The notes below the pieces were generated by a model. It was not told where the DNA came from. It did no database searches and worked only from the letters and a program-made list of their open reading frames with translations. This document shows, one piece after another, positions 35,164-44,042 of a stretch of 64,000 nt of DNA. Origin of the DNA: Aliidongia dinghuensis (GTDB taxonomy: Bacteria > Pseudomonadota > Alphaproteobacteria > ATCC43930 > CGMCC-115725); the NCBI RefSeq assembly GCF_014643535.1, contig NZ_BMJQ01000001.1, positions 620,001-684,000 of the forward strand, written 5' to 3'. The translations under genes and the position numbers were made by a program. How positions within the stretch are numbered: the stretch's first letter is position 1; the number at the start of each line of letters is the position of its first letter.

Positions 35164-35640
35164 CTATCGCCCTAAGAGGCGACGCAGAAGGGCGAACATG
35201 CCACGCTGCGGCCGGTCTTCTCGCATGATCACATGATAATAGTGGGCGATGTTATCCTCGGGGCCTTGGACCAAGCGGTTTTGCACACGTCCCCACGGCC
35301 AGATGAGGCTGCCGGACTCGAGCTTCAGGCCTGGAAATTCCTGGCCGTCCATCGTGATCATCCCCCATTCGCCGCCGAGCTTGCGGCGAAGGAGCTCGCC
35401 CACATAGCTGCCGAACAAACGAGCGAATTCCATGACCTTCTCATCGGACGGTCTGGTGGGTTGTTCGAGATAACCTAGGTGCATGTCGGCCAGCACGGCC
35501 TCGACTCGATCGACGCTTCCGTCCGTCCAGTCGAGGACGATGGAGGAGCGCTTGCGGGCAAAATCGATCGCATCGAGCGCATAGGCCTCGGCCAACTGGG
35601 TCAGCTTAGTGTCGGGTTCGAACCGGGTCTGGCTTCCCAT
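35164..35640 (-). CDS. Uncharacterised protein
   Basis: This encodes 158 residues from ATG at 35640, with GGAG 7 nt upstream. No signal peptide or membrane segment. Recognisable pieces are KVMEFARLFGSYVGELLRRK, LGGEWGMITMDGQEFPGLKL and IWPWGRVQNRLVQGPEDNIA. This resembles small proteins seen with polymorphic-toxin immunity genes or DUF3806-like families, but the match is from memory and weak. It lies on the same strand as recG, 38 bp upstream, and could be cotranscribed with it. Function unknown. Confidence 0.8.
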   Translation of the reverse strand: MGSQTRFEPDTKLTQLAEAYALDAIDFARKRSSIVLDWTDGSVDRVEAVLADMHLGYLEQPTRPSDEKVMEFARLFGSYVGELLRRKLGGEWGMITMDGQEFPGLKLESGSLIWPWGRVQNRLVQGPEDNIAHYYHVIMREDRPQRGMFALLRRLLGR

Positions 35641-35846
35641 CCCGATACTCCAAGTTGCATCAGAGGCAGATTGCTCGTCGATATCTGCAACGTCGAGTCA
35701 GGATCTGGCAAATTCCGGCATCCGGACCCATATCGCGGTTCCGGTGTTGATCCCGATGGACTATCTGATACGCAGTCGCTGCGGAGCCGGCGGGGCCCGG
35801 GTTCGTGCTATGGGACGAGCCGTTTCGCGCGATCGCGGAGATTCTC

Positions 35847-36119
35847 ATGACCCTGACCGATGACGAGCGCCGCAAGCGCCTTCTGTTCCGCAGCTGGCAT
35901 CGCGGCACCAAGGAGGCGGACCTGCTCCTGGGCTCGTTCGCCGAGGCGCATCTCTCCGGCTTTTCGCCGGCCGATCTCGCCTGCTACGAGGCGCTCCTGG
36001 AGCAGAACGACGCCGACCTCTGGGACTGGATGACCGGCCAAGCCGATCCGCCGCCCGAGTTCGACACCGAGGTCATGCGCCAGCTGCGTGCGTTCCGCTT
36101 CACGGCCCGCCCGGCCTGA
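35847..36119 (+). CDS. sdhE: FAD assembly factor SdhE
   Basis: This encodes 90 residues from ATG at 35847; a longer in-frame start at 35805 adds 14 atypical residues. The conserved RGxxE motif is RGTKE at residues 19-23, in RLLFRSWHRGTKEADLLLG, followed by LACYEALLEQNDADLWDWM. SdhE helps attach FAD covalently to the succinate dehydrogenase flavoprotein. Cytoplasmic. It is directly upstream of mfd on the same strand, with a 35-bp gap. No sdh genes are in the window. Confidence 0.94.
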   Translation: MTLTDDERRKRLLFRSWHRGTKEADLLLGSFAEAHLSGFSPADLACYEALLEQNDADLWDWMTGQADPPPEFDTEVMRQLRAFRFTARPA

Positions 36120-36136
36120 TCGCCCCCAGCCTGATC
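36115..36136. repeat. Repeated stop-codon context after sdhE
   Basis: CCTGATC, which contains the sdhE stop codon, occurs at 36115-36121 and again at 36130-36136, a 15-bp period. The second TGA is in the same frame as the first. Short and only partly conserved. Confidence 0.55.
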
Positions 36137-36154
36137 ACCGAGGTATCGCGTCCC

Positions 36155-39100
36155 GTGCAGCCGCTTCATCAACTGCTGGCGAAGCCCGGCAAGGTCCTGA
36201 TCCATGGCGCGCCCGAAGGGCATGACGCCCAGACCCTGGGCCAGCTCGTCGCCGGCGGCTTCATCAAGACCCTGCTCCATGTCTGCCGCGACGACGGGCG
36301 GGTCGAGCGCTTGCGCTCGGCGCTCACGTTCTTCGTGCCTGACGTCGAGGTGCTGAGCTTTCCGGCGTGGGACTGCTTGCCCTACGACCGCGTCTCGCCC
36401 AACCCGGAGATCGTGAGCCGGCGCATCAACACGCTGACCCGGCTCGCGGGCGACAACGGCGACAAGCCGCGCATCGTCATCACGACCATGAACGCCCTGG
36501 TGCAGCGCATCCCGCCGCGCAAGATCTTCCGCGAGCGCGTGCTGACCTTGAAGGTCGGCGGCCGGATCCCGACCGACCGGCTGCTGTCGTTCCTGCGCAA
36601 CAACGGCTATGTCCGGACCGATACGGTGCGCGAGGCCGGCGAGTTCGCCGTGCGCGGCGGCATCGTCGACCTGTTCCCGGCCGGCAAGGCGGAGCCGCTC
36701 CGGCTCGATTTCTTCGGCGACCAGATCGACCAGATCCGCCGATTCGATCCGATGACCCAGCGCTCCACCGCCAAGCTCGAGGGCGTCAGCCTGAAGCCGG
36801 TGAGTGAGGTGCTGCTGGACGAGCAGGCGATCAGCCGCTTCCGCTCGCGCTACCGCGATCAGTTCGGCGGTGCCGGCATGGACGACCCGCTCTATGTCGC
36901 GGTCTCGGAAGGCCGCCGCCATATCGGCATGGAGCATTGGCTGCCGCTCTACTACGAGAGCCTGGAGACGCTGTTCGACTATCTGCCGGGCGCTACCGTC
37001 AGCTGCGACTATCAGGCCGAGGACGTGCGCAAGACCCGGCTCGAGACGGTCGCGGAGTTCTATGCCGCGCGCCAGAGCATCACCGGTGCGGCCCGCGTCG
37101 ACGCCGCGACGGTCTACAAGCCCGTCAAGCCCGACCAGCTGTTTATCGGCGACGCGGAATGGGAGCGCGTCCTCGCGGGCCGCGCCGTCGCCCAGGTGAC
37201 GCCGTTCGCGCCGCCACCCGAAGCGGCCGGCGGCAGCTACGACGCCGGCGCCCGGTCCGGCCTCAATTTCGCGGAAGCGCGCGCCAATCCCAAGGTGAAC
37301 GTGTTCGAGGTCGTGCGCGACCGGATCGCGGAGCTGCAACGGGCGAGCCGCAAGGTCGCGATTGCCGCTTTCACCAACGGCGCCGCCGAGCGCCTCAAAA
37401 GCGTGCTGACCGAGCGCGGCATCCGCGACGTCGAGCGCGTGGCCAACTGGGGCGAGCTGCAGGAACTGTCGCCCCGGCGCGTCGGCCTCATCGTCCTGCC
37501 GCTCGAGCATGGCTACGAGGTCGGCCGCCTCACGCTCATCGGCGAGCAGGATATCCTGGGCGACCGGCTCGTCCGGCCGAAGCGGCGTCGGTCGAACGTC
37601 GACAAGTTCATCGCCGAGGTCTCCACGCTTGCGGTCGGCGATTTCGTCGTCCACGCCGACCATGGCATCGGCCGGTACGACGGGCTGGAGACACTCGACG
37701 TCGGCGGTGCCGCGCATGATTGCCTCAAGGTGATTTACCAGGGCGACGACAAGCTGTTCGTGCCGGTCGAGAACATCGAAGTGCTGTCGCGCTACGGCTC
37801 CGAGGATTCGGAGGCGCAGCTCGACAAGCTGGGCGGCGTCGCCTGGCAGTCGCGCAAGGCGCGGGTCAAGCAGCGGATCAAGGACATCGCGGACCAGCTG
37901 ATCAAGGTCGCGGCCGACCGCCAGGTGCGCGATGGCGAGACGCTGAAGACGCCGGAAGGGCTCTACGAGGAATTCGCGGCGCGCTTCCCCTATCCCGAGA
38001 CCGAGGACCAGCTGAACGCCATCGGCGAGACGCTCGAGGACCTGGGCTCGGGCCGGCCGATGGACCGGCTCATCTGCGGCGACGTCGGCTTCGGCAAGAC
38101 CGAGGTAGCCTTGCGGGCGGCCTTCGTCGCCGCCATGACCGGTGTCCAGGTCGCCATCGTCGTGCCGACGACGCTGCTCTCGCGCCAGCATTTCAAGAAC
38201 TTCCAAGCGCGCTTCGCGGGGCTGCCGCTCCGGGTCGAGCAGCTGTCACGGCTCGTGCCGGCGAAGCAGGCGGCCGAGGTCAAGAAAGACCTGGCCGAGG
38301 GCAAGGTCGACGTGGTGGTGGGCACCCACGCGCTTCTGGCCAAGGGCGTCGAGTTCAAGCACCTGGGCCTGCTCATCGTCGACGAAGAGCAGCATTTCGG
38401 CGTGTCGCAGAAGGAGCGCCTGAAGCGCCTGAAGTCCAATGTCCATGTGCTGACGCTGACCGCGACGCCGATCCCGCGCACGCTGCAGATGGCGCTCTCG
38501 GGCGTGCGCGAGATGAGCCTGATCTCGACGCCGCCGGTCGACCGGCTGGCAGTGCGCACCTTCGTCATGCCCTACGATCCGGTCGTCGTGCGCGAGGCGA
38601 TTCTGCGCGAGCGCAACCGTGGCGGCCAATGCTTCTATATCGTGCCGCGCCTGGCCGATCTCGACGGGGTCAAGGAGGCGCTGACCGCGCTCGTGCCCGA
38701 GATCAAGGTCGCGATCGCCCATGGCCGCCTCGGCCCGACCGAGCTCGAAGACATCATGACGGCGTTCGACGACGGCAAGTACGACCTGCTGCTCGCGACC
38801 AACATCGTCGAATCCGGGCTCGACATCCCGGCCGCCAACACGATGATCCTGCACCGCTCGCACATGTTCGGCCTGTCGCAGCTCTACCAGCTGCGCGGCC
38901 GCGTCGGGCGCGGCAAGACGCGCGCTTACTGCTATCTGACCGTGCCACCCGACCGGGCCTTGACCGAGACGGCGATGAAGCGGCTCGAGGTCATGCAGAC
39001 GCTCGACACGTTGGGCGCGGGCTTCCAGCTGGCCAGCCACGACCTCGACATCCGCGGCGCCGGCAATCTTCTGGGCGACGAGCAGTCGGGCCATATCCGC

Positions 39101-39718
39101 GAGGTCGGCATCGAGCTCTATCAGCATCTCCTGGAAGAGGCGGTCGCCGAGGCGCGGTCGCGTGCCGAGGGCGAGGCGCTCGCCGCCGAGGACTGGACGC
39201 CGACCATCACGCTCGGCACCTCGGTGCTGATCCCGGAGAATTACGTCGCCGACCTGTCGGTCCGGCTGGGGCTCTATCGCCGGCTTTCGAGCCTGGTCGA
39301 CCGGCGCGAGATCGACGGGTTCGCGGCCGAGCTCATCGATCGCTTCGGCCCGCTGCCGGCCGAGGTCGAGAACCTGCTCGAGATCGTCGCGATCAAGCGG
39401 CTCTGCAAGCAGGCGGGCGTCGAGAAGGTCGACGCCGGCCCGAAGGGCGCCACCATCGCCTTCCGCAACAACAGCTTCGCCAACCCGACGAAGCTGATCG
39501 AGCTCATCCAGAAAGAGGCCGGCACCATGAAGGTGCGGCCGGACCAGAAGCTCGTCTGGATGCGCAACATGGAAGAGGCGCCGGTCCGCGTCACGGCAGT
39601 GAAGAAGCTCTTGGCCAGGCTCGCCGAATTCGTGACCGCGGCGAAGCCCGGCGCGCCGGACAAGCTGCCACCGCCGACGCCGGTTCTGGTCAAGAAGCCG
39701 GCGCAGGCACGGCGCTGA
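36155..39718 (+). CDS. mfd: Transcription-repair coupling factor Mfd
   Basis: This encodes 1187 residues from GTG at 36155, of normal length. Domains in order: UvrB-homology module (about 1-330, AGEFAVRGGIVDLFPAGKAE), RNA-polymerase-interaction domain (about 480-560, VGDFVVHADHGIGRYDGLE), RecG-like translocase with Walker A (GDVGFGKTEVALRAAF), the DEEQ box (LIVDEEQHFGVSQKERLK) and motif VI (YQLRGRVGRGKTRAY), and the C-terminal TRCF domain. It removes RNA polymerase stalled at lesions and recruits UvrA to the transcribed strand. Confidence 0.97.
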   Translation: MQPLHQLLAKPGKVLIHGAPEGHDAQTLGQLVAGGFIKTLLHVCRDDGRVERLRSALTFFVPDVEVLSFPAWDCLPYDRVSPNPEIVSRRINTLTRLAGDNGDKPRIVITTMNALVQRIPPRKIFRERVLTLKVGGRIPTDRLLSFLRNNGYVRTDTVREAGEFAVRGGIVDLFPAGKAEPLRLDFFGDQIDQIRRFDPMTQRSTAKLEGVSLKPVSEVLLDEQAISRFRSRYRDQFGGAGMDDPLYVAVSEGRRHIGMEHWLPLYYESLETLFDYLPGATVSCDYQAEDVRKTRLETVAEFYAARQSITGAARVDAATVYKPVKPDQLFIGDAEWERVLAGRAVAQVTPFAPPPEAAGGSYDAGARSGLNFAEARANPKVNVFEVVRDRIAELQRASRKVAIAAFTNGAAERLKSVLTERGIRDVERVANWGELQELSPRRVGLIVLPLEHGYEVGRLTLIGEQDILGDRLVRPKRRRSNVDKFIAEVSTLAVGDFVVHADHGIGRYDGLETLDVGGAAHDCLKVIYQGDDKLFVPVENIEVLSRYGSEDSEAQLDKLGGVAWQSRKARVKQRIKDIADQLIKVAADRQVRDGETLKTPEGLYEEFAARFPYPETEDQLNAIGETLEDLGSGRPMDRLICGDVGFGKTEVALRAAFVAAMTGVQVAIVVPTTLLSRQHFKNFQARFAGLPLRVEQLSRLVPAKQAAEVKKDLAEGKVDVVVGTHALLAKGVEFKHLGLLIVDEEQHFGVSQKERLKRLKSNVHVLTLTATPIPRTLQMALSGVREMSLISTPPVDRLAVRTFVMPYDPVVVREAILRERNRGGQCFYIVPRLADLDGVKEALTALVPEIKVAIAHGRLGPTELEDIMTAFDDGKYDLLLATNIVESGLDIPAANTMILHRSHMFGLSQLYQLRGRVGRGKTRAYCYLTVPPDRALTETAMKRLEVMQTLDTLGAGFQLASHDLDIRGAGNLLGDEQSGHIREVGIELYQHLLEEAVAEARSRAEGEALAAEDWTPTITLGTSVLIPENYVADLSVRLGLYRRLSSLVDRREIDGFAAELIDRFGPLPAEVENLLEIVAIKRLCKQAGVEKVDAGPKGATIAFRNNSFANPTKLIELIQKEAGTMKVRPDQKLVWMRNMEEAPVRVTAVKKLLARLAEFVTAAKPGAPDKLPPPTPVLVKKPAQARR

Positions 39719-39734
39719 CGGCACGGGGGCGGCC

Positions 39735-40766
39735 GTGCTGCGCCGGACCGTCCGCCTGCTCCTGTCGGTGCTCGCGCTGCCGGCGCTGTTGCAGCCGGTC
39801 GGCGGAACGGCGGCGGGACCGACCGGCCTTGAGGGCGATGCCACTTTCGGCGACTACGACACCCTCTCGGCGGGGCCGGAGCTGGCGCGGCGCTCGCTCA
39901 GCCCGCTGAATGCGCTTCGGTTGCGCGCACAGATCCCGACCGGGCGAATGATCGATCTCACCCGGGAGCATTTCACGCTCTACGTACCGGCCGAGGCGCC
40001 GCCCGGGGGCTATGGCCTGCTCGTGTTCGTGTCGCCGTGGCCGAGCGCACCCCTGCCGGCGCACTGGGCACCAATACTGGACCGCCACGGCATGATCTTC
40101 GTCAGCGCGGCCAATGCCGGGAACGATGCGCATACGTTCGAGCGGCGCGAGCCGCTGGCCCTGCTGGCCGCGCACAATGTCATGATGCGCTACCCGGTCG
40201 ATCCTGGGCGGGTCTCTGTCGGGGGCTTTTCCGGCGGTGCGCGCGTCGCGGGGCGGTTGGCGCTGGCCTATCCGGACCTGTTCCGCGGCGCGCTCCTGGC
40301 GGCGGGCAGCGATCCGATCGGCGAGGCGCTGCCGCTGCCGCCGGCCGATCTCCTCAGGCGATTCCAGGAATCGTCCCGGCTCGTCTATCTGACCGGTGCG
40401 CGCGACGAATTCCATGCGGCCGAAGACCGGCGGAGCCAGCAGTCCATGCGCGACTGGTGCGTCTTCGGGCTGTCGTCCGAGACCATGCCGTGGAGCGGAC
40501 ACGACGAGGCCGATCCGGCGGCACTCGATCGGGCGTTCGACGATCTGGCCAAGCCCGCGCCGGGCCGCGACCCGGCCGCGCTCGAGGACTGCCGAGCGCG
40601 CGTCGAACGGGATCTGGCAACACAGGTGCGGCAGGTCGAGGTGTCGCTGGCTGACGGTAAGCGCGACGCGGCCTGGGCGCTGCTTGTCAAGCTTGATGCC
40701 CGGTTTGGCGGCCTCGCCGCCGCGCGCACGCTCGACTTGGCCGCGAAGCTCGCCGCATCGCAGTGA
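39735..40766 (+). CDS. Secreted esterase-like alpha/beta hydrolase
   Basis: This encodes 343 residues from GTG at 39735, preceded by GGGGGCGG. Residues 1-27 look like a signal peptide (RLLLSVLALPALLQPVGG, cleavage near GTAA). The core has the nucleophile motif VSVGGFSGGARVAGRLALAY, as in PHB-depolymerase-type esterases, an Asp in YLTGARDEFHAAEDR and a His in MPWSGHDEADP. A helical tail of about 60 residues follows. Likely periplasmic or secreted; substrate unknown. It is 16 bp after mfd but separated in function; the MBOAT/SGNH pair starts 107 bp downstream. Confidence 0.83.
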   Translation: MLRRTVRLLLSVLALPALLQPVGGTAAGPTGLEGDATFGDYDTLSAGPELARRSLSPLNALRLRAQIPTGRMIDLTREHFTLYVPAEAPPGGYGLLVFVSPWPSAPLPAHWAPILDRHGMIFVSAANAGNDAHTFERREPLALLAAHNVMMRYPVDPGRVSVGGFSGGARVAGRLALAYPDLFRGALLAAGSDPIGEALPLPPADLLRRFQESSRLVYLTGARDEFHAAEDRRSQQSMRDWCVFGLSSETMPWSGHDEADPAALDRAFDDLAKPAPGRDPAALEDCRARVERDLATQVRQVEVSLADGKRDAAWALLVKLDARFGGLAAARTLDLAAKLAASQ

Positions 40767-40809
40767 TTTGGTCTGCTGCGACACTCGGCAGCACGATTGC
40801 ATAAAAAAA

Positions 40810-40832
40810 TAGCACAAGTGTGCTACTATAAT
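40810..40832 (+). promoter_or_regulatory. Palindrome and -10 box upstream of the MBOAT gene
   Basis: TAGCACA...TGTGCTA (40810-40825, 7-bp arms, AG centre) lies directly upstream of a perfect TATAAT at 40827-40832, in a strongly AT-rich patch. The -35 position falls in an A run (40803-40809). The dyad would cover the promoter spacer, the expected place for a repressor site. Confidence 0.55.
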
Positions 40833-40873
40833 ATGGCTGGAAAGTTGGGGCGGCTGCGCTACAACTTTGCATT

Positions 40874-42247
40874 ATGACTTACGATGGTAATTCTGCAGCC
40901 GGCTTGTCGCTTGAAAATACAGCGACCAAGTCTCAATTTGCTGCAGTATTTTTAAAGATATTGCTATGCGCGGCTGGCTTCGGGCTCCTGGCGAAGGTCA
41001 GTGGTGTCGCCAATGCGCCGATAACACTTGGATTTTCTGCAACTTTTGGTTACGGAGCGGCGTTTGGCGCGTCACGGCTTGGGCCGGGACCCGCGCGCCG
41101 TCTGATCGGCCGGGCCGTGGTGCCGCTCGGGTTCGTTACCGTCGTCGGGCTGAACGTGTTCGGCCTCATCGGCACGCTCACCGGTGCCGACAGCATCCGC
41201 ACCTTTTCAAGCCTCAGCCTTGTGGCGGCGCCGTTCTATTTCCTCTCGATCGCCGCCGTCATCGCCGATGTCGCGACGAGGCGCATCGCGTTGCCCAGGC
41301 CGCTTGACTATCTCACTTATCTGACGATGCCGTTCAAGCTGCTGGCGGGCCCGCTCGAGCAGCCGGGCTTGATCGCCCAGGTCAAGGCGTGGCAGCCGCG
41401 CCTGTCGTGGAGCCGGCTCGCCGTTGCCTGGCCGTGGGCGGCGCTCGGGCTCACGATGAAATTCGTCATCGGCAATAAGCTCACGCCGGCCGGCACGCTC
41501 GGCGCCACGGATCCGGTCGCCTCGATCCTGACGGCGGCCATCTTCGAGCTGCGCTTCTATTTCGATTTCGCGGGCTACAGCTTCTTGGGCTATGCGGGCG
41601 CGCTCGCCTTCGGTTTCAAGATCACCCAGAACTTCGCCCATCCGTTCTTCGCGCCGAACGTGGTCCTGTTCTGGCGCCGCTGGCACATGAGCCTCGGCCG
41701 GTTTCTGGCCCGCTATCTGCTGGAGCCGAACGTCGGCAAGATTCGCGGTCGCGGCGCCCGGATGCTGTTCACCAGCGCCATCTTCTTCGTGTCCGCCATG
41801 TGGCACGGCGGCACGATGAACTATGCGTTCTGGGGCCTGTTCCATGCGACCTGCTATTTCCTGTGGATCAGCCGATTGAAGCGCCGCTCGTGGCCGCGGG
41901 CCGTTGGCGTTCCGACGATGATTCTGTTCTTCATTGCCGGCCGGTACCTCGCGATCGAGGCCAGCCCGCACCGGCTCTTGGAGAAGCTCGGCAATCTCGT
42001 CAGCCCGGCGGCGTGGTCCGCGGATCTGGCGGCGCTCGGCACCCGGGTCCTGGACGTCATCGGCCCGCAAGGCCCGGCGCTCCTTTCGGCTTTGGCCTTC
42101 TTCGTCGTCGAATATCACTCGGTCAGGTACTACGGCCCGTCGCGGCCCTATCACAGCTTCCGCCGCCCGGTGGTCGCCATGCTGCTGCTGATCATCGCGC
42201 TGTTCTTCGGCTCTACGGGTGGGGGATTGCTCTATGCACGGCTCTAA
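40874..42247 (+). CDS. MBOAT O-acyltransferase, AlgI-like
   Basis: This encodes 457 residues from ATG at 40874; no clear binding site precedes it. About ten to eleven membrane helices. MBOAT signatures are FWRRWHMSLGRFLARYL and the active-site His in SAMWHGGTMNYAFWGLFHA. AlgI-like proteins pass acetyl groups across the inner membrane to a periplasmic SGNH partner that acetylates a polysaccharide or lipid. The next gene, overlapping by 14 bp, encodes such an SGNH-like protein. The first 130 bases of the gene are clearly less GC-rich than the rest. The acceptor is unknown; no exopolysaccharide genes lie nearby. Confidence 0.92.
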   Translation: MTYDGNSAAGLSLENTATKSQFAAVFLKILLCAAGFGLLAKVSGVANAPITLGFSATFGYGAAFGASRLGPGPARRLIGRAVVPLGFVTVVGLNVFGLIGTLTGADSIRTFSSLSLVAAPFYFLSIAAVIADVATRRIALPRPLDYLTYLTMPFKLLAGPLEQPGLIAQVKAWQPRLSWSRLAVAWPWAALGLTMKFVIGNKLTPAGTLGATDPVASILTAAIFELRFYFDFAGYSFLGYAGALAFGFKITQNFAHPFFAPNVVLFWRRWHMSLGRFLARYLLEPNVGKIRGRGARMLFTSAIFFVSAMWHGGTMNYAFWGLFHATCYFLWISRLKRRSWPRAVGVPTMILFFIAGRYLAIEASPHRLLEKLGNLVSPAAWSADLAALGTRVLDVIGPQGPALLSALAFFVVEYHSVRYYGPSRPYHSFRRPVVAMLLLIIALFFGSTGGGLLYARL

Positions 42248-43169
42248 GCGATGGACGCTGGCGGCCTTCGCCCTGTGGGGCTTCGGCATGCTGGTGGGCT
42301 CCGTGGCGCCGTGGGATGTTCTCGACGGCAGCCGTGCCTCGCTCGACGAAACGCGGCGGATTGCGGCGTCGATGGGTGGCGCTTCCGAGACGCCGCGCGT
42401 GCTGCTGATCGGCAGTTCGCCCGTGGAACTGGGGCTCTCTGCGGAACGAATTTCCGCTGCCACCGGCCTGCCGGCTTTCAACCTGGCCGCTGGTGGCGCA
42501 CTGAGTTTCTTTCCAGAGTATCTGAATCAGGTCCTGCTGTTCGTGCAGCCGGACGACGTCGTCATCCTGTCCAACCCGAACTGGGTGAGCCGCAACGGCG
42601 TCCTGCTGGCAGAGGGCTGCGTCAGCCGGTTCAGCTTGGCCTGTGCATCATTGCGGCCGCATCCGCTGCCGCATCTGATTGAGTTCCTTCGGGTCGTGTC
42701 TGGACATTGGTCGAGCGCTACGGACATCATGCGAAACGATGTCGGCGACGTGGTCTCGTATCGCAGCACCAATGCCGCTGTGACGATTTCGACAATACCA
42801 TTCCCCGGCGGTTACGCGAACGATGCGGTCGCGGAATTGCGGCAGGCTGTAGCGGCGATCCGGGCGAAGGGTGCGTGCCCGCTGCTGACGCTCGGACCCG
42901 TCTATGTCGATGCCCGCGACGAGGCGCGATGGCTGCGTGAGCAGCAGATCGTGGAGGCGCGGATCGCCAAGTTGGGCCTCGCGTCATCGGTCATCACCGA
43001 CGGCGCGATCAGCACGGACCGGTCGTTGTTTCTTGACGGCTACGAACATCCCGCAGCGTCCGAGGGTGCGATCTGGACGGACCGTGTCATCGGTCGCCTG
43101 ACCAGCCCGTCGCAGGGACCCTGTGCCGGAAGCCTGGCGAAGGCCGGACGGCCTCCCGCGCGGTCGTAG
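42234..43169 (+). CDS. SGNH-like partner of the MBOAT protein
   Basis: This encodes 311 residues from ATG at 42234 (GGGGGA 9 nt upstream), overlapping the MBOAT gene by 14 bp. One N-terminal helix (about 8-28) anchors it, with the rest in the periplasm. It has SGNH-hydrolase features: the nucleophile Ser in RVLLIGSSPVELGLSAERI (block I), FNLAAGGALSFF (block III-like) and a C-terminal Asp-x-x-His-like stretch, LDGYEHPAASEGA. Similarity to AlgX/AlgJ-type acetyltransferases is by fold pattern and gene context, not by close sequence match. Probably transfers the acyl group delivered by the MBOAT protein. Confidence 0.83.
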   Translation: MHGSKRWTLAAFALWGFGMLVGSVAPWDVLDGSRASLDETRRIAASMGGASETPRVLLIGSSPVELGLSAERISAATGLPAFNLAAGGALSFFPEYLNQVLLFVQPDDVVILSNPNWVSRNGVLLAEGCVSRFSLACASLRPHPLPHLIEFLRVVSGHWSSATDIMRNDVGDVVSYRSTNAAVTISTIPFPGGYANDAVAELRQAVAAIRAKGACPLLTLGPVYVDARDEARWLREQQIVEARIAKLGLASSVITDGAISTDRSLFLDGYEHPAASEGAIWTDRVIGRLTSPSQGPCAGSLAKAGRPPARS

Positions 43170-43191
43170 GGGGCCCTATCCCGTCCGGCGG

Positions 43192-44031
43192 CTACGCGCG
43201 CGCCTCGACATAGGCGAGCGGCACGGTCAGGTCGAGCGAGCCGGCCGCGGCGGCGTGGGCGTCGAGCGCTGTCGCCAGCCGGCGGAACACCGCCGGACGG
43301 TCCTCGGCGGCGACGAGGTCGCGCCAGTCGGGCAGGAAGCCCAGCCGGATGAAGCTGTGCCGCAGCAGGGCGGCACCGTCGGCGAAGCGCAGCATTGCCG
43401 TCTCTTCGGCTGTGCGCACGATCTCGAAGCCGGCCGCCTTCAACAGGCCGTGGAGACGGTCGAGGGTGCTGCGATGCGCGATGTGCCGGTCGAGGGCGCG
43501 CTGGGCCTCGGCACTGTCCAGCACCGACCGGAAGATTCGATAGAACTCCGCCATGTGCCCCTGCAGGTTCGTCGTCAGCGCCAGGCGGGCGCCGGTGCGG
43601 GCGACGCGGCGGCATTCCACGAGCGCTGCTGCCGGGTCGGCGAAATTGTTCACGCCCAGGTTCGAGACGATGAGATCGAACGAGCCATCGGCGAACGGCA
43701 GGGCGGCGCCATCGCCCCGCACGAATGTCACCTGGGCGACGCCGCGGATGCGCGCCTTGCGCCGGGCGCGGCCCAGCGCTTCGGCCCAAGGATCGAGGCC
43801 GCACACCATGGATCCGGGTCCGAGCCGCTCGGCGAGTTCGGTGGCAGGGAAGCCGGTGCCGCTTCCGAGATCCAGCGCCACGAGCCGTGGCGCAAGCGGG
43901 ACGTGGCGCAGCAGCAACTGTCCGGCGAGCGCGGACCAGAGCGGCAGCTCGTCATAGGCATCGACGACCGCCGGGTCCGCGAGGTCGATGTCGGCGGATG
44001 GATCGGTGATCTGGTCGGGTTCTGGCGTCAT
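43192..44031 (-). CDS. SAM-dependent methyltransferase
   Basis: This encodes 279 residues from ATG at 44031; an in-frame TTG at 44046, overlapping the stop of the kinase gene, is an equally close alternative. It is a class I methyltransferase: motif I ALDLGSGTGFPATELAE (about residue 53), acidic loop GLDPW, motif II GDGAALPFADGSFDLIVSN, closest to the UbiE/Methyltransf_11 group. Substrate unknown. It is third in a tightly coupled minus-strand operon with the DsbA-like and histidine kinase genes, so a shared process is plausible. The C-terminal 120 residues are helical. Confidence 0.88.
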   Translation of the reverse strand: MTPEPDQITDPSADIDLADPAVVDAYDELPLWSALAGQLLLRHVPLAPRLVALDLGSGTGFPATELAERLGPGSMVCGLDPWAEALGRARRKARIRGVAQVTFVRGDGAALPFADGSFDLIVSNLGVNNFADPAAALVECRRVARTGARLALTTNLQGHMAEFYRIFRSVLDSAEAQRALDRHIAHRSTLDRLHGLLKAAGFEIVRTAEETAMLRFADGAALLRHSFIRLGFLPDWRDLVAAEDRPAVFRRLATALDAHAAAAGSLDLTVPLAYVEARA

Positions 44032-44042
44032 AGCTCCCACGG

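Noticed and set aside
35984..38206. 740-codon open frame on minus
   Set aside because: It is the opposite strand of mfd and has no recognisable motif.
37720..39909. 729-codon open frame on plus overlapping mfd
   Set aside because: It is an alternate frame of mfd with Arg/Gly-rich composition and no domain.
43143..43189. Hairpin between the SGNH-like and methyltransferase genes
   Set aside because: The 9-bp arms are separated by about 29 nt and no U tract follows on either side, so it is weak as a terminator.
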